This document shows positions 32,280 to 41,389 of a stretch of DNA of 64,000 nt, in pieces. The notes below the pieces were generated by a model. It worked only from the letters and a program-made list of their open reading frames with translations. It was not told the origin of the DNA and did not search any database. The position numbers were made by a program, and so were the translations under genes. Origin of the DNA: Solimicrobium sp043758755 (GTDB taxonomy: Bacteria > Pseudomonadota > Gammaproteobacteria > Burkholderiales > Burkholderiaceae_D). The stretch lies in the NCBI GenBank assembly GCA_043758755.1, contig JAYVMW010000015.1, forward strand, positions 1 to 64,000, read 5' to 3'. The first letter of the stretch is position 1; each line of letters begins with the position of its first letter.

Positions 32280-34046
32280 CTAAAATTCATCCCAGCCGTC
32301 GTTGTCGCCATTTTTGAAATTGTGACCAGCTGATCCGGCACCAACAGCCAATGCTGACTTGTGAAAGCCTGCTGCTGTCAGTTTTGCAACGTCAGCTGTT
32401 GTGTTGGTACTTTGCCTGCGATGGGTTGTTATTTTGGCGGCAATAGATTTCGCGGTTTGCAGAGTTTTTGTCATACCGCCCTTTAACTTAAAGGTTCTGA
32501 CAATTTCTTCCAGATTATTCGCCTGTTGCTGCAATGAGCTCGCTGCTGCAGCCGCTTCTTCAACCAGCGCAGAATTTTGCTGAGTTACATTATCCATTTC
32601 AACCACGGCCTGATTGACCTGATTGATTCCCTGGGACTGTTCCAGACTTGCCGCAGTAATTTCGGCCATGATGTCCGTGACCAGCCTGATGCTTTCAACG
32701 ACTTCGGTCATCGTCGATCCGGCCTGATTGACCAGTTTGCTGCCGGCATCGACATTGGTTACAGAATTTCCGATCAATTCCTTGATCTCCCTGGCCGCTG
32801 CGGCAGAACGCTGCGCAAGATTTCTGACCTCGGAAGCGACCACTGCAAATCCACGCCCCTGTTCACCGGCACGGGCCGCTTCCACCGCCGCATTCAAAGC
32901 TAAAATATTGGTCTGAAATGCGATGCCGTCAATCACGCTGATGATGTCTACAATTTTCCGGGATGAATCATTGATGGTGCCCATCGTTTCAACCACTTGG
33001 GCCACAACAGTCCCCCCTCTGACAGCCACCTGTGACGCATTCTGTGCCAGTGTATTGGCTTGCAACGCATTGTCAGAATTATGTTTGACAGTTGAAGTCA
33101 GTTCCTCCATGGACGCAGCAGTTTCTTCCAATGAACTTGCCTGTGCCTCGGTTCTGGAAGATAAATCCAAATTGCCGGTTGCAATTTCTTTCGTTGCGGC
33201 CGATATGGTTTCGGTGCTGGCTCGTACTTGTCCGAGTGCGTCTGAAAGGCTGTCTGTCATTTTTTGCAGTGCCTGCAACAACTGACCAGGCTCATCGGAA
33301 AACTTGGTCTCGATCGTACCGCTAAGGTCGCCAGAAGCAACAACTTCTGCAGCGCGAATCGCCTCTTTCAGTGGCCCAATGATACTTCGGGTAATCAGTA
33401 CTGAACCCAATACACCGGCTCCCAGTGACAGACCCAGAATGATCAGTAACAGCGCGCTGGATGACGTTACATTACTGTTTGCGCCTGCCTCGATTTCGGC
33501 AGATCGCTTGTTGGTAATTTCAACCAGATGATTGATGGCATTGAGGTGCGTTTCATAATTTTGTTTCATTTTGAGCATAGCAGTGCTTATTGCCTCTTTG
33601 TCCTGTTTTTGTACAGCAGGGATGAACTCATTGAAAGCGGTGTTATAAAAGGCCACTGCCGGGTCGCTGGCTGTTTTCAGCAGCGCATCTGAGATGTCAG
33701 CGTCTAATCCTGCCTTGCTCCAGTATTCATGGCGCGTATCGAAATCCGCTTTCAATGATTTGAAGTGTTCGATTAATTTATCCTGCTCTGCCTTGTCCGT
33801 GGAAGAGAGAAGTTGAAAGGTGACCAGATAAGATTCAAGAATGTATTCAGGTGGAGGCAATACATCGCCCACCAGATCCTTGCCGGCCACGATCTTTTGG
33901 TACACAGGGCCGGTAATTTTAAGCTCGTTAAGGGTTTTAAATGACCAGATTCCGTAAATGATGAATCCTGCTGAAAAAATGGTAATCAATACGGTCAGGC
34001 GATGTGATAATTTCAACATTCTCAGCATGTCCATAATATTCCTCAA
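32280..34046 (-). CDS. Methyl-accepting chemotaxis protein
   Basis: A 588-residue transmembrane chemoreceptor. One helix lies near residues 15-35, a periplasmic four-helix-type sensor at about 40-190, a second helix near 205-225 (SALLLIILGLSLGAGVLGSV), then HAMP and the signalling domain with the conserved hairpin IVDIISVIDGIAFQTNILALN...AARAGEQGRGFAVVA that binds CheA and CheW. It ends in GWDEF, resembling the NWETF-type pentapeptide that tethers CheR. The ligand is unknown. No che genes are nearby. Confidence 0.93.
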   Translation of the reverse strand: MRNIMDMLRMLKLSHRLTVLITIFSAGFIIYGIWSFKTLNELKITGPVYQKIVAGKDLVGDVLPPPEYILESYLVTFQLLSSTDKAEQDKLIEHFKSLKADFDTRHEYWSKAGLDADISDALLKTASDPAVAFYNTAFNEFIPAVQKQDKEAISTAMLKMKQNYETHLNAINHLVEITNKRSAEIEAGANSNVTSSSALLLIILGLSLGAGVLGSVLITRSIIGPLKEAIRAAEVVASGDLSGTIETKFSDEPGQLLQALQKMTDSLSDALGQVRASTETISAATKEIATGNLDLSSRTEAQASSLEETAASMEELTSTVKHNSDNALQANTLAQNASQVAVRGGTVVAQVVETMGTINDSSRKIVDIISVIDGIAFQTNILALNAAVEAARAGEQGRGFAVVASEVRNLAQRSAAAAREIKELIGNSVTNVDAGSKLVNQAGSTMTEVVESIRLVTDIMAEITAASLEQSQGINQVNQAVVEMDNVTQQNSALVEEAAAAASSLQQQANNLEEIVRTFKLKGGMTKTLQTAKSIAAKITTHRRQSTNTTADVAKLTAAGFHKSALAVGAGSAGHNFKNGDNDGWDEF

Positions 34047-34255
34047 ATTGGATTGGATTTCTGATGAAAATCACTTGGACTTTAGGATATGAATTGAGTT
34101 ATATCAAATGATTGTTACAAATTACATGCTCAATGTACCGGACCAGGCCTTTTGGATAAATTTCATTTCTTTGATTAACACTTGCAAACAGCGCCTGTTC
34201 AGGCAACCATAGGCACTGATGTCGTATCCGGCAAACAAATTTAGGAATGAAATCC

Positions 34256-35137
34256 ATGGCTCTTCCACGCATCCCGTCAATTCAGGGTCTGCAGGCCTTT
34301 GAAGCACTGGCGCGCGCTCGAAGTGTCACTTTGGCCAGTTGCGAACTCAACGTCACCCCCAGCGCAATCACCCATCGCATCCGCCAACTGGAGGGCCAAC
34401 TGGGAATGAAGTTGTTCGCACGCGCAGATTTTGGATTGACGATTGATGGCTCTGCCTACCTCAACCGGGTTCGTGAGGCGCTGACTGCACTGCAACAGAT
34501 ACCTGTGCGTGGCGCGGCGGCGGGAACAACCCGTTTGCGGGTGGCGGTTCCGCCAACGTTTTCCCGCCAGATCTTGCTGCCAAAACTGGCGTTGCTGCGC
34601 CACGCCTATCCTGAGATTGACCTGATATTGCAGGTCTCCATCCCCATGTTGAATATCACTGCAGAGGACGCCGACATTGAGGTGCGCTTCGGTACCGGGC
34701 CATTTCCAGATCGTGAGACAGTGCATCTGTTGTCCGACGCAGTCACCCCGGTCTGCAGTCCGGAATATCTGAACGAGGTCGGGCCCTTCGGTGATTTCAC
34801 CACCCATGAAGCGGTTACCCGTGGTCGTCTGATTCGCTGTCCGCTTGAGCCCTGGCGTACCTGGTTTGCCGCCAACAGAATCAGCCTCGATGAACCCTGC
34901 GACGGTTCGCAGTTCAATGACATTGGCCTGGTGCTGGATGCCGCCGTGGCCGGATTTGGTGTTGCCTTGATGCGGCTTCGGCTCGGTGCCGCTTGGTTGG
35001 ACAGCGGCCGCCTGGTGCGGCTGTCGCAGCATAACGTGCCATCGCCGCAGCACTACTTCCTGTGCTGGAAGCCAGGCACACTTGATCGCTGGGAGTGCGC
35101 GGCATTCGTTGAGTGGTTAAAGCAGGCCCTTGCATAA
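34256..35137 (+). CDS. LysR-family regulator (GcvA-like)
   Basis: A 293-residue regulator with an N-terminal winged HTH (RIPSIQGLQAFEALARARSV, then VTPSAITHRIRQLEGQLGMK) of the GcvA/AmpR type and a LysR substrate-binding domain (about 90-290). ATG 34256 is preferred because TAGGA lies nine bases before it. The gene precedes lldD on the same strand by about 150 bp, so it probably controls it. A palindrome of LysR type lies between. Confidence 0.88.
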   Translation: MALPRIPSIQGLQAFEALARARSVTLASCELNVTPSAITHRIRQLEGQLGMKLFARADFGLTIDGSAYLNRVREALTALQQIPVRGAAAGTTRLRVAVPPTFSRQILLPKLALLRHAYPEIDLILQVSIPMLNITAEDADIEVRFGTGPFPDRETVHLLSDAVTPVCSPEYLNEVGPFGDFTTHEAVTRGRLIRCPLEPWRTWFAANRISLDEPCDGSQFNDIGLVLDAAVAGFGVALMRLRLGAAWLDSGRLVRLSQHNVPSPQHYFLCWKPGTLDRWECAAFVEWLKQALA

Positions 35138-35146
35138 TTGTCGACA

Positions 35147-35165
35147 GATTGAAATCTTTTCAATC
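35147..35165. promoter_or_regulatory. LysR-type operator candidate upstream of lldD
   Basis: GATTGAA-ATCTT-TTCAATC is a perfect inverted repeat (7-bp arms, 5-bp spacer) located 10 bp after the LysR-type gene and about 120 bp before lldD. A further partial copy (ATTCAATCTGACTGATT) follows. It fits an operator for the adjacent regulator. Confidence 0.45.
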
Positions 35166-35244
35166 CGAAGCTCAATACAATTCAATCTGACTGATTCTGT
35201 TGCAGGTACATTGCGGTCTCACAATATGACTTGGGAGACAGAAA

Positions 35245-35295
35245 ATGGTTTTCAATACAACAAACCGGCCAACAGGTGAGCAATTATGTCGATAA
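35245..35295 (+). CDS. Short upstream reading frame overlapping the lldD start
   Basis: A 16-residue frame (MVFNTTNRPTGEQLCR) with a good GGGAGACAG ribosome site ends 10 bp inside lldD. It could act as a leader for translational coupling, or be chance. No regulatory peptide motif is seen. Confidence 0.25.
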   Translation: MVFNTTNRPTGEQLCR

Positions 35296-36422
35296 TCACC
35301 TGCGTTGAAGATTTAAGGCTTCTTGCCAAAGCGCGTGTCCCGAGAATGTTTTACGACTATGCAGATTCCGGCTCGTGGACCGAAGGTACGTATCGCGCCA
35401 ACGAGTCTGATTTTGCGCTCATCAAATTGCGTCAGCGCGTCGCCGTCAATATTGAGAACCGCAGTACGGCTGCCACGATGGTCGGCCAGGCGGTAACGAT
35501 GCCGGTGGCTATCGCGCCAGTTGGCCTGACCGGAATGCAATATGCCGATGGCGAGATTCATGCCGCGCGTGCCGCAGAAAAATTCGGTATTCCATTTACG
35601 CTCTCCACAATGAGCATCTGTTCGATCGAAGACATTGCTGAAAATACCGCCAGCCCATTCTGGTTTCAGTTGTACATGATGCGCGACCGCGATGCCATGG
35701 CCCGAATTATTGACCGCTGCAAAGCAGCCCGATGCAGCGCCCTGGTACTCACGCTTGATTTGCAGGTAATTGGGCAACGCCACAAGGATCTGAAGAATGG
35801 GTTGTCGGCGCCACCACGGCCCACGCTGGCCAATCTGCTGAACCTGGTGATGAAACCACGCTGGTGCCTGGGAATGATGGGAACCCGGCGCCACACTTTT
35901 CGTAACCTGGTTGGTCACGTCAAGGGTGTGAGCGATATGAAATCACTGGCGGCGTGGACCAACGAGCAATTTGATCCGCGCCTGTCATGGGCGGATGTCG
36001 CCTGGGTCAAGGAGCGCTGGGGCGGCAAGCTCATACTGAAAGGCATTATGGACGTCGAAGATGCAATGCTCGCGGTTCAGGCGGGCGCGGATGCCATCGT
36101 GGTCAGCAATCACGGAGGGCGCCAGCTGGATGGCGCTCCTTCCAGTATTTCGGCGCTGCCAGCGATTGTGGCCGCAGTCGGTGATCAGCTTGAAGTCTGG
36201 ATGGATGGCGGGATCCGCAGTGGACAGGATGTACTGAAAGCCTGGGCATTGGGTGCGCGCGGCACCATGATCGGGCGCGCCATGGTCTATGGTCTGGGCG
36301 CAATGGGTGAAGCCGGCGTCACCAGAGCATTGGAAATCATTCATAAAGAGCTCGACATCACCATGGCGTTTTGTGGACATAAGGACATTGTGAGCGTCGA
36401 TTCAGAGATATTGAAAAAGTGA
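35286..36422 (+). CDS. lldD: FMN-dependent alpha-hydroxy-acid oxidase/L-lactate dehydrogenase
   Basis: A 378-residue TIM-barrel flavoenzyme oxidising L-lactate or a related 2-hydroxy acid to the keto acid, usually membrane-associated with electrons passed to quinone. Family motifs are present: MFYDYADSGSWTEGTYRANE, PVAIAPVGLTGMQYADGE, LTLDLQVIGQRHKDLKNG and the active-site VSNHGGRQLDGAPSS with catalytic His. Length is standard. LldD is likely, but mandelate or glycolate-type substrates cannot be excluded. It is probably regulated by the upstream LysR-type protein. Confidence 0.88.
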   Translation: MSIITCVEDLRLLAKARVPRMFYDYADSGSWTEGTYRANESDFALIKLRQRVAVNIENRSTAATMVGQAVTMPVAIAPVGLTGMQYADGEIHAARAAEKFGIPFTLSTMSICSIEDIAENTASPFWFQLYMMRDRDAMARIIDRCKAARCSALVLTLDLQVIGQRHKDLKNGLSAPPRPTLANLLNLVMKPRWCLGMMGTRRHTFRNLVGHVKGVSDMKSLAAWTNEQFDPRLSWADVAWVKERWGGKLILKGIMDVEDAMLAVQAGADAIVVSNHGGRQLDGAPSSISALPAIVAAVGDQLEVWMDGGIRSGQDVLKAWALGARGTMIGRAMVYGLGAMGEAGVTRALEIIHKELDITMAFCGHKDIVSVDSEILKK

Positions 36423-36424
36423 AA

Positions 36425-36476
36425 CCAAAGCCTCAATACGTTGGTATCGCTGACCGGTGGCATACCAACGCTTTGG
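36425..36476 (+). terminator. Long interrupted hairpin after lldD
   Basis: CCAAAGC (36425) and GTTGGTAT (36440) pair with ATACCAAC (36462) and GCTTTGG (36470), giving 15 pairs with an 8-nt bulge on one side, starting just after the lldD stop. There is no T-run behind it, so it may be a processing or stability hairpin rather than an intrinsic terminator. Confidence 0.45.
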
Positions 36477-36682
36477 ATTGTGATTGTCACTCAATGACTT
36501 CAGGAGGAATTTGAGTCAAAACGAACCCGCAAGTTGCAGCAATGCGTGTTTGACCGCTTACGGCAACACATTGGCTGAATAAGGCAGATTTAAAAAATGC
36601 GATGTTGCATAAAATTCGCATGGACAAAAGGCTTCACGCCCAAAAAAAATCATGAATTTATGGGTATCCGCATTTCATGCCA

Positions 36683-36874
36683 TCAGGAATGCGCTGGTTT
36701 TGTCACTAAACGAACGCCGAGTGCGGTGCAATCCCGGTTGACCGTATCAAACCGCGGTGCGCTGCCTGGGTGCGATGCTTTGTAGAGTGTTTCACTCGAT
36801 ATCCCGGCTGATTTCGCTATTTTGGTCATTCCCCGGGCACGCGCAACCGCAACTTTTACACTGCCCGTATGTGC
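36683..36874 (-). pseudogene. Remnant of a HigA-type addiction-module antitoxin
   Basis: On the minus strand VAVARARGMTKIAKSAGISS, ETLYKASHPGSAPRFDTVNR and ALGVRLVTKP reproduce the HTH half of the small HigA-like antitoxins that usually pair with RelE-type toxins (ARARGM.QIA..AGISRE.LYKALS). The frame has no start, a stop lies just upstream, and no toxin partner remains. Confidence 0.65.
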
Positions 36875-37675
36875 CTAACGCAATAACATATCCGTCGCAA
36901 CCTTCTTGTCCACATAATGCTGCAGAAATTGAAAAACGGTCCCATCAGCAGTGATTGCCTGCAACAGACTTCCCCATTTCTCTGAATCGCTTTTGGAAAA
37001 ATTCTTTTTGCTTATCAGCATATTCGTGACAATTTTGGTGCCGTTCGGAGTCCATTCTTCTAATCGGTAAGACGAGTCGTCCAGTGATCGTGTGAACACA
37101 ACAGGATCGGTAATGATTGCCTGGAACCGGTCCGCCTTCAACATCAGAAACATCCTTTCAACACTGTCTACTGTCTCAACCCGCCCAATACTGCGCAGCT
37201 TGTCAACGAATCCGTCGTAGTATTCGCCGGCAGTTATTCCTTTGACGACACCCATGCGCAAATGTGGATCGGCCAGAAATTCGTCCGGAGTGTGCACGTC
37301 CGGACTGACTTTGTTGTTGAAAACTACGTAGTTGCGGACCTGCATATAAGGGAATGCGTAGGAAAAAGCCAAACGCTCCTTGTTTGAGAATGCGCCAAAC
37401 GCCACATCGATGTCGCCGAATTGCATGCCGAGCCAAATTCCTTCCCGGGTCGTCACACGCAACTCAAACCGGCAGCCTGAACGTTTCGCCATTTCGTCCA
37501 TCATGTCTTTGTCGAGGCCGGATCCATCCTGATAGAAACCGCCGAAACGCGAAACGCCAACAACTATTGCGCGATCAGGACAAACAATGTCGTTACCTGC
37601 AATCGCCTCGGCACAATATCCCTGCAAAAACAGACAGCACGCGAACGCCAGAAATTTGAGTTGTTTTGCAGTCAT
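36875..37675 (-). CDS. Periplasmic amino-acid-type solute-binding protein
   Basis: A 266-residue protein with an N-terminal signal peptide (MTAKQLKFLAFACCLFLQGY, cleavage probably near AEAIAG) and an SBP_bac_3-type fold: IVVGVSRFGGFYQDGSGLDK, IDVAFGAFSNKERLAFSYAF, LRMGVVKGITAGEYYDGFV and DRFQAIITDPVVF. It has no ABC permease or ATPase next to it, so it may feed a distant transporter or act as a sensor. Confidence 0.85.
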   Translation of the reverse strand: MTAKQLKFLAFACCLFLQGYCAEAIAGNDIVCPDRAIVVGVSRFGGFYQDGSGLDKDMMDEMAKRSGCRFELRVTTREGIWLGMQFGDIDVAFGAFSNKERLAFSYAFPYMQVRNYVVFNNKVSPDVHTPDEFLADPHLRMGVVKGITAGEYYDGFVDKLRSIGRVETVDSVERMFLMLKADRFQAIITDPVVFTRSLDDSSYRLEEWTPNGTKIVTNMLISKKNFSKSDSEKWGSLLQAITADGTVFQFLQHYVDKKVATDMLLR

Positions 37676-37925
37676 AGTGCACCTTGTCCCGAATTAAATC
37701 GATTCATTGACGCCAGCAGCGGGGATTTTGAATCGCCACCACTTTAGTGGAGAGTATTGATCATATTGTTTTTGTCCAACATAACCATTAATAGCAGAAA
37801 ACAGACCAGATTTAGCAATTGAATTCAGGTTTCCCCAAATTTTCTGTTGCGCGCCCATTTTGTGAATTGTTTATTAATAACGGTTCCGGCAGAAACACCT
37901 GACCATGTGAATACTGATACCCTTT

Positions 37926-38058
37926 TTATTTTTGCCGGCAGGCCTGCAAAATCAGCCGCGCAAAGGGTGCCGCATCATCTTCCTGCATGAAATGGCCGCC
38001 GTTCAGCGTGGTGCAGCCAAGCATAACGGCAGAAACCGGGTTGAAGTCGACAGCTGAC
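37926..38058 (-). pseudogene. C-terminal remnant of an alpha/beta-hydrolase (haloalkane-dehalogenase-like)
   Basis: The minus-strand tail reads GGHFMQEDDAAPFARLILQA, the conserved last helix and catalytic-His region of alpha/beta hydrolases such as haloalkane dehalogenases (GGHFLQED.P..IA..I..F). The rest is gone; the frame runs into the end of the diguanylate cyclase gene. Confidence 0.55.
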
Positions 38059-39369
38059 TCACTCCTGTTCCTTACCCGCATGCCAGATACAGTTTCGACC
38101 ATCCCGCTTGGCCTTATACAGAAATTTGTCAGCCTGTCCAAGTACCTCACTGAGCGTCGTATCGGAATTGGCGATACTGATGCCGATGCTGCACTCGACT
38201 GCAATGAGAGAATTATCATCGCAGGCTACCCGATTTCCCGTGATGGCACTCAGCATTCTTTGAGCCACGATTAAAGCCTCGGTAAGGCCCGTGTCCGGCA
38301 GAACGGCGACGAACTCATCTCCACCGAGGCGCCCGAAGATATCAACCTCCCGCAGCGACTTTCTGCATTCTTCGGCAACCATGATGATGGCCCGGTCCCC
38401 GGTAGCATGCCCGAACGAATCATTGACGGCCTTAAAGTTGTCAAGATCGAGCAGCAGCAGGGCAATTTCGCTACCTCGCCTGATGGAGCGTTTCAGTTCC
38501 ATGTCGGCCATGTCAAGCAACGTTCTGCGACTGTAGGCACCGGTCAATGAATCGGTATTTGCCAGATGCTGGAACTGTTCTTTGAGTTGAACAATTTCGG
38601 TAATATCGGTCGACATACCCACCAGAGATTTCACTGCACCATCTTTGATCAACGGTACTTTAATTGACCAGTAAAAATGTGTGTTGCCGGTTTCATCAAC
38701 ATAGGATTCCTGAGTACAGACTTTATGACCTGATTCAAATACCTGCCGATCCGCAACCTCGAATTGGTCGGCGTTGTCTCTGGTGATGATATCTTTCTCG
38801 ACTTTCCCAACGATTTGCCCGACCGGGCGTCCGAATAACTTTGCCGTGTTTTCATTGGCATACAAAAAGCGAAATTGCGCATCCTTCATATAAACATAGC
38901 TGTCAATGTTGTTCAGGATCGTGTCGAGCAACTGGCGCTGGTCAGCGACTTTAAGTTCAAGTTCCCGGCGCTCGGTAATGTCGGTGGAAATGCCGCACAT
39001 GCCAGTAATCCGCCCTGAATTTTCTTTTAACGGAATTTTGACAGTCCAGTAAATTCGGGCCTGGCCAGTCTTGGCAATAATATTCACCTCTTCCGCTTCG
39101 ACGGTGTTGCCTTCATCCATGACAGAGCGGTCATTGACGCGAATTTGATTTGAAATGGTCAAATCGAAGAAGTCTTCATCCGTGCATCCAAGGATTTGCT
39201 CCTGTGGCTTGCCAAACAGCTCGCAACACATTTTATTGACGAACGTATAGCGCCCCTCCAGGTCCTTCGTGAAAACGTAGGCTCCTACATGGTTCAAAAT
39301 TGTTTGTAGCTGACTGACTTTATCATTCAGTAAATCTAACGCTGTCTTTTCCGGCATGTGTCCCACCAA
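38059..39369 (-). CDS. Double-PAS GGDEF diguanylate cyclase
   Basis: A 436-residue cytoplasmic c-di-GMP synthase. Two PAS/PAC units (about 10-135 and 140-265; GAYVFTKDLEGRYTFVNKMC and DSYVYMKDAQFRFLYANENT are near repeats of each other) precede a GGDEF domain with LGGDEFVAVLP. The I-site REVD lies five residues before it, so feedback inhibition is expected. A signal other than membrane stress is likely because there is no membrane segment. The gene stands alone. Confidence 0.93.
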   Translation of the reverse strand: MVGHMPEKTALDLLNDKVSQLQTILNHVGAYVFTKDLEGRYTFVNKMCCELFGKPQEQILGCTDEDFFDLTISNQIRVNDRSVMDEGNTVEAEEVNIIAKTGQARIYWTVKIPLKENSGRITGMCGISTDITERRELELKVADQRQLLDTILNNIDSYVYMKDAQFRFLYANENTAKLFGRPVGQIVGKVEKDIITRDNADQFEVADRQVFESGHKVCTQESYVDETGNTHFYWSIKVPLIKDGAVKSLVGMSTDITEIVQLKEQFQHLANTDSLTGAYSRRTLLDMADMELKRSIRRGSEIALLLLDLDNFKAVNDSFGHATGDRAIIMVAEECRKSLREVDIFGRLGGDEFVAVLPDTGLTEALIVAQRMLSAITGNRVACDDNSLIAVECSIGISIANSDTTLSEVLGQADKFLYKAKRDGRNCIWHAGKEQE

Positions 39370-39669
39370 AAGCTGGCTTATTGTTATTTTTTATATAAAA
39401 ATCTGAACGTATCAGATACTTGCTTTCTTCAGAATAGGTCGAAAATTGTCAGAATTAAACAATTATTTATTCTTGATCACATTCGGACCGAGAACATGAG
39501 ATGGAATCCGGAGTCTTATTCAAAACAATAAATAATTCACCGGTTCATAACTATTCCTTGTGTAATCAATCTAACTATTTCAAGGGTAGTCTAATCGGCG
39601 CCAAAAGTATGTCAATTTAAATCTCAGGGATTACATGGTTACAAGGCGGTCAGCCACCTGCATAAAAGC
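39370..39669. other. Intergenic, AT-rich
   Basis: About 300 bases upstream of the diguanylate cyclase and downstream of the aminotransferase. I see no gene-like frame or strong repeat here. Confidence 0.4.
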
Positions 39670-40926
39670 TCAATCCCGCGCACGTTTTTTTGGAAAAACA
39701 GTCTGCAAGAAATCTTCTTTCAGAGAAGACTCATTTCCAATTTTTTCGGATGCGGCCAGCGCCACTTTTCCGTTGAACTCCACATAGGCAAGCCTGGCTG
39801 AAATAGACGCGGCGGGCATGCCAAACGCATCTCCAGGCAGCAGCGCTATTCCAGTTTCTGCCAGCAGCTTCTCACAAAACAGTTGCGATGTATTGGCCCC
39901 GGCTTTCTGTAATCGTTGGGCAAAAGGTGAGAAATCCAAGAACAGATAAAACCCGCCTTCCGGCAAATGCACCTGGACGCCCGCTCCTTTTAATTTTTTG
40001 GCGCTCCAATTACCGATAAAGGATAGCAGTCTGCGCTGATGAAACAGATAATCCTGCGTCGTTGTATTCCACTGATACGCTGCGCAGGCGGCAAACTGGA
40101 CGGGCAGGGCAGTGCAGGAATAAGTTTCAGAAGCGATTCCGAGTACATCGCTTTTAAATTCCCCGTTTAAATTGTTGGGCAACAGCGCCATACCCAGGCG
40201 CCACCCGCCGGCACCGCACCACTTTGACAGTCCGCCGGTAACGATCGTGGCCTCAGGGTAAAAACGGACAAACGATTTGTGTTGCGCCCGGTGGTGCAGC
40301 AGGCCATAAATTTCATCGGCAATCACGACAATGTGATGACGTCTGCAGGTATCGGCAATTTCCTTCAATTCATGATCTTCATAAGTCAAACCATCCGGAT
40401 TGCCGGGATAGTTAATAATGAGGATAGACGGTATTTGAGAGTCTTTCTTTTTCCTGATTGCGCGCTCGATTGCATCAGGAGTAACGCGCCACTTTTCCTG
40501 AAAACTGGTTTGAACAGGTATCGCGGTATGGCCTGACAACATTGCCTGCGGCGTATATGAAACCCATGCAGGAGTTGGAATCAGAACGTCCGCTCTTTCA
40601 AACGCCAGCATGATGGTGTAAATCAAAATTTTTGATCCTGGCGCAACTAAAACCCGATCTTCGGTAATGTCGGTAAGGTCTGCTTCCCGATGAAAACCTG
40701 CGATACGTTGTCTTAAAAGAGGCAGACCCTGCACAGCGGAATAGTCTTTCGCATCCGCATATTTTTTTAATGCTTCGATTGCTTCTGGCAAAGGTGGAAA
40801 AGGCGATTGCCCAAATCCGAATTTAAAAACAGCTTTGCCCTTGTTTTCAAGCATTCTGGATTGTTCGTTTAACAGCAGGGTTTGAGACTGATGAATTTTT
40901 CTATAGTAAGAGGAGATGTCTTGCAT
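39670..40926 (-). CDS. PLP-dependent class I/II aminotransferase
   Basis: A 418-residue fold-type I aminotransferase. The PLP Lys lies in TIVTGGLSKWCGAGGWRLGM, and FGFGQSPFPPLPEAIEALKK, NYPGNPDGLTYEDHELKEIA and DEIYGLLHH are the usual cofactor and substrate stretches. The specific amino donor is not evident. It starts 4 nt after the ferredoxin-like gene on the same strand, so the two form an operon, an unusual pairing that suggests a redox-coupled or biosynthetic role. Confidence 0.87.
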   Translation of the reverse strand: MQDISSYYRKIHQSQTLLLNEQSRMLENKGKAVFKFGFGQSPFPPLPEAIEALKKYADAKDYSAVQGLPLLRQRIAGFHREADLTDITEDRVLVAPGSKILIYTIMLAFERADVLIPTPAWVSYTPQAMLSGHTAIPVQTSFQEKWRVTPDAIERAIRKKKDSQIPSILIINYPGNPDGLTYEDHELKEIADTCRRHHIVVIADEIYGLLHHRAQHKSFVRFYPEATIVTGGLSKWCGAGGWRLGMALLPNNLNGEFKSDVLGIASETYSCTALPVQFAACAAYQWNTTTQDYLFHQRRLLSFIGNWSAKKLKGAGVQVHLPEGGFYLFLDFSPFAQRLQKAGANTSQLFCEKLLAETGIALLPGDAFGMPAASISARLAYVEFNGKVALAASEKIGNESSLKEDFLQTVFPKKRARD

Positions 40927-40930
40927 TTAT

Positions 40931-41308
40931 TTAAGTTTCCTGTAATGGGGTCAATGTATAGCGCATGCCAGGTTTTAAGGGGATCTTGCATCCGGCTCTT
41001 AATTGGCTTGTTCTATTTTCGAGTGCAATTGACGTATTCTTTGCAACCATATCGATAACGTCCAGTTCATCTTCTGTTGGTTCAACAGGAGTGTCAGGGA
41101 GACCGTCGTCGATCCGCACCGTTCCAACACAAGTGCTGCAGGATAGTTTTTCCTGACATGCGGCTTCCACATAGCCACGTTGAGAAAGTACGCTAGCCAG
41201 AGTCTGTTGTTTGTTATTTGCAAGATCAACAGATAAAATTTTTGAACTTTCATTTTTTAGAATTATTTCAATTTCATCAGAAGATGAAGTAGAAGGAGTG
41301 TCCTGCAA
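40931..41308 (-). CDS. 2Fe-2S ferredoxin
   Basis: A plant/adrenodoxin-type ferredoxin of up to 125 residues. The cluster ligands are ACQEKLSCSTC (Cys-x5-Cys-x2-Cys) and a distal Cys in RAGCKIPLKPGM. The DLANNKQQTLASVLSQRGYV stretch is the usual beta-grasp. The frame can start only at TTG 41308, with no good ribosome site. In the same frame a stop (TAG, 41329-41327) is preceded by a 20-codon stretch with its own ATG at 41389 (MSEKNPSFAKTLIDSAAKFV), so the original start may have been lost to an amber mutation. It partners the aminotransferase. Confidence 0.78.
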   Translation of the reverse strand: MQDTPSTSSSDEIEIILKNESSKILSVDLANNKQQTLASVLSQRGYVEAACQEKLSCSTCVGTVRIDDGLPDTPVEPTEDELDVIDMVAKNTSIALENRTSQLRAGCKIPLKPGMRYTLTPLQET

Positions 41309-41389
41309 AAGTCCAAGGTCGGGAGACTAAACAAACTTTGCGGCAGAATCTATAAGTGTTTTTGCGAAGGAAGGATTTTTTTCAGACAT

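Noticed and set aside
36508..36582. Short TTG frame behind an AGGAGG sequence after lldD
   Set aside because: Only about 23 codons, spacing to the TTG is too short, and the peptide is not family-like.
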